Below, one piece after another: positions 62,831-64,000 of a stretch of 64,000 bases of DNA. The position numbers were made by a program, and so were the translations under genes. Position 1 is the stretch's first letter, and each line of letters begins with the position of its first letter. The notes under the pieces were generated by a model. The model ran no database searches. It worked only from the letters and a program-made list of their open reading frames with translations, and was not told where the DNA came from. The DNA comes from Peptococcaceae bacterium BICA1-7 (GTDB lineage: Bacteria > Bacillota > Desulfotomaculia > Desulfotomaculales > Desulfocucumaceae): positions 62,001 through 126,000 of the forward strand of contig JUEB01000001.1 of the NCBI GenBank assembly GCA_000802095.1. The letters are read 5' to 3'.

Positions 62831-62865
62831 ATGGGCAGGGCCAATTTGTAGCCCTGCCCATTTTT
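62831..62865. terminator. Bidirectional terminator between holA and spo0F
   Basis: ATGGGCAGGGC (62831-62841) pairs perfectly with GCCCTGCCCAT (62851-62861), with TTTTT on the plus strand and a TTGCTTTT run on the minus strand. It serves both convergent genes. Confidence 0.88.
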
Positions 62866-63281
62866 CACCCAACTACCGCAGGCATTTTTCTTCTTTGACC
62901 CGATAACTTTACGCTAAAATCAATAATAAAAGATTTTATGCCATCAACATCAAAGGGTTTGGTGAGACAGCATAGCGCTCCTTTTTTCAGGGCCATCTGT
63001 ACGGTTTCGTCTGAAACATAGGCTGTCATAAGAACAACTTCTGTTTCCGGTGAGATTATTTTGATCTTCCCCAGTGCCTCTATTCCTCCCATCTGCGGCA
63101 TGCGCACATCCATAATGACAAGGTCAGGCTTTGCTGACTTTACCGCCTCCACCGCCTCAATGCCGTTCCTGGCCAGCCTGACCCGGTGACCCTCCTCGGC
63201 AATTATCACATCCAGCAGATAGCGGACCCCTGGCTGATCATCAACCACCAACACGTCTAATTTTTTTCTCTTTGTCTCCAT
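62865..63281 (-). CDS. spo0F: Single-domain response regulator, Spo0F-type
   Basis: A 138-aa protein consisting of one receiver domain (LDVLVVDDQPGVRYLLDV, phosphoacceptor aspartate in LVIMDVRMPQMGG, MTAY, and LTKPFDVDGIKSFI). The DDQxGxRxLL and KPFD(V/I)D segments match Spo0F of Bacillus. Spo0F relays phosphate from kinases to Spo0B and Spo0A at the onset of sporulation; in Clostridia, which usually lack Spo0B, its role is less clear. The ATG at 63281 follows GGGAGG; a frame start at 63311 is less likely. A sigma-H-like promoter lies upstream, as for B. subtilis spo0F, supporting the assignment. Confidence 0.82.
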   Translation of the reverse strand: METKRKKLDVLVVDDQPGVRYLLDVIIAEEGHRVRLARNGIEAVEAVKSAKPDLVIMDVRMPQMGGIEALGKIKIISPETEVVLMTAYVSDETVQMALKKGALCCLTKPFDVDGIKSFIIDFSVKLSGQRRKMPAVVG

Positions 63282-63341
63282 CTCCAAGCCTCCCGACAGC
63301 ATTAAGCACAACTTAAAAGATAAAACAACACTTTTCTATAA

Positions 63342-63370
63342 AAGTTCTACATTACAACTAAATATCCTTC
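63342..63370 (-). promoter_or_regulatory. Sigma-H-like promoter of spo0F
   Basis: On the minus strand GAAGGATAT (63370-63362) matches the sigma-H -35 consensus RnAGGAwWW at every position. After 11 bp, GTAGAACTT (63350-63342) matches RnnGAATww at 8 of 9. It lies about 60 bp before the chosen start codon. Confidence 0.65.
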
Positions 63371-63490
63371 CAAAATGATTTTATCCATGAAAAAATTTAT
63401 AAATAAGAGCAAAATGCCATTTACTTAGACGATATGCTATCTTCTCCAAAATTTCGACTTTACTTTACCTATTATAATATTATCAAATTA

Positions 63491-64000
63491 CTACAACGAA
63501 CAACAATAATCGCCATTATCATACACAATATGACCCGAGACAATGACATTAATTACCCGGGATCTCACATCAAAAGGGTGACCGTCAAACACCACCACGT
63601 CGGCGTCCTTTCCGGGCACAAGGCTGCCAAGCCGGTGACCCAGGCCGATAATTTCTGCAGCGCCAGCCGTTATAGCCCGCAGCGCCCTTGCCTCATCCAG
63701 CCCTCCCCTGACGGAAAGCCCAGCTGAGATAGCCAGATATTGTATAGGAACCACCGGGTGGTCAGTCATAATGGCAAACTCCACCCCTGCCCCCGCCAGT
63801 ATTTTGCCAGTCTCCAGGGAAATGCCGGCCAGCTCAACCTTGGCCCGGTTTCCTATAACCGGGCCTATAACCGCCCTGATACCGTTTTTAGCCAATTCTC
63901 CGGCAATTTTATAGCCTTCGGTGCAGTGCTCAATAACCAGATTGATGTTGAATTCCCTGGCAATCCGTATGGCCGTGAGTATGTCATCGGCCCTGTGACA
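63491..64000 (-). CDS. Amidohydrolase (imidazolonepropionase-like), C-terminal part
   Basis: The frame stays open to the right edge, so the N terminus lies outside. The visible ~169 residues include HRADDILTAIRIAREFNINL, IEHCTEGYKIA (metal-ligand histidine region), IMTDHPVVP (the D and H of the last metal site) and the C-terminal LGSLVPGKDADVVVFDGHPFD. This fits cyclic amidohydrolases of the imidazolonepropionase-like group found in Clostridia; the substrate is unknown. Confidence 0.88.
   Translation of the reverse strand, partial: CHRADDILTAIRIAREFNINLVIEHCTEGYKIAGELAKNGIRAVIGPVIGNRAKVELAGISLETGKILAGAGVEFAIMTDHPVVPIQYLAISAGLSVRGGLDEARALRAITAGAAEIIGLGHRLGSLVPGKDADVVVFDGHPFDVRSRVINVIVSGHIVYDNGDYCCSL

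Overview
The window looks like chromosome of an endospore-forming Clostridia-type Firmicute, most like the Peptococcaceae/Desulfotomaculum-Pelotomaculum lineage. The evidence is a HrcA/CIRCE-controlled dnaK operon, sporulation genes (spoIIP, a spo0F-type regulator behind a sigma-H-like promoter, CotF-type coat genes), strong AGGAGG ribosome sites with frequent TTG/GTG starts, and a group III (archaeal-type) chaperonin inside the hsp70 operon. The species cannot be named from this sequence alone. There are no rRNA or tRNA genes, no CRISPR array, no intact insertion sequence and no prophage.

Layout. 1-5.9 kb: the end of an HD-GYP c-di-GMP phosphodiesterase, a conserved small protein, a PilZ c-di-GMP receptor, uridine kinase, a Nudix hydrolase, an HPP membrane protein and an orphan OmpR-type regulator. 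6-11.4 kb: an AlbA_2 protein, a helical protein, an ABC-F ATPase and a RelA/SpoT-like protein with a cysteine-rich zinc-ribbon tail. 11.6-20 kb: a DapA-family aldolase, a cNMP-binding patatin phospholipase, acetoacetyl-CoA synthetase, a fakA-fakB fatty-acid kinase pair and an MFS exporter. 20-23.6 kb: two CotF-type coat genes, HflX and an L,D-transpeptidase.
23.8-34.8 kb: the DegS-DegU two-component pair, followed by a complete monoderm Tad/Flp pilus operon (pilin, prepilin peptidase, TadE, TadG-like, CpaB, REC-TadZ, TadA, TadB, TadC). It ends with a DUF192 protein and a Cache-like/HAMP membrane protein. No outer-membrane secretin is present.
34.8-42 kb: a small membrane protein, a YchF-like GTPase, an azoreductase, an NCS2 permease, an omega-amidase-like nitrilase, a disordered protein, FloA flotillin and an NfeD protein. 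42-54.6 kb, all minus strand: the heat-shock and translation-quality cluster hemW | hrcA - group III chaperonin - grpE - dnaK - dnaJ - prmA - rsmE - mtaB - HIT - rpsU. 54.8-64 kb: a secreted protein, lepA, a YqxA-like protein, spoIIP, an MBL hydrolase, a YvlD-like protein, rpsT, holA, spo0F and the end of an amidohydrolase gene.

The most distinctive features are: (1) the group III chaperonin under CIRCE control; (2) the Tad operon next to DegSU, in which TadZ carries a receiver domain closely resembling that of DegU; (3) the RelA/SpoT domain joined to a zinc ribbon; and (4) at least four families of short non-coding repeats (A-D) that fill most of the larger intergenic gaps, share small sub-motifs and behave like modular, possibly mobile, palindromic elements.
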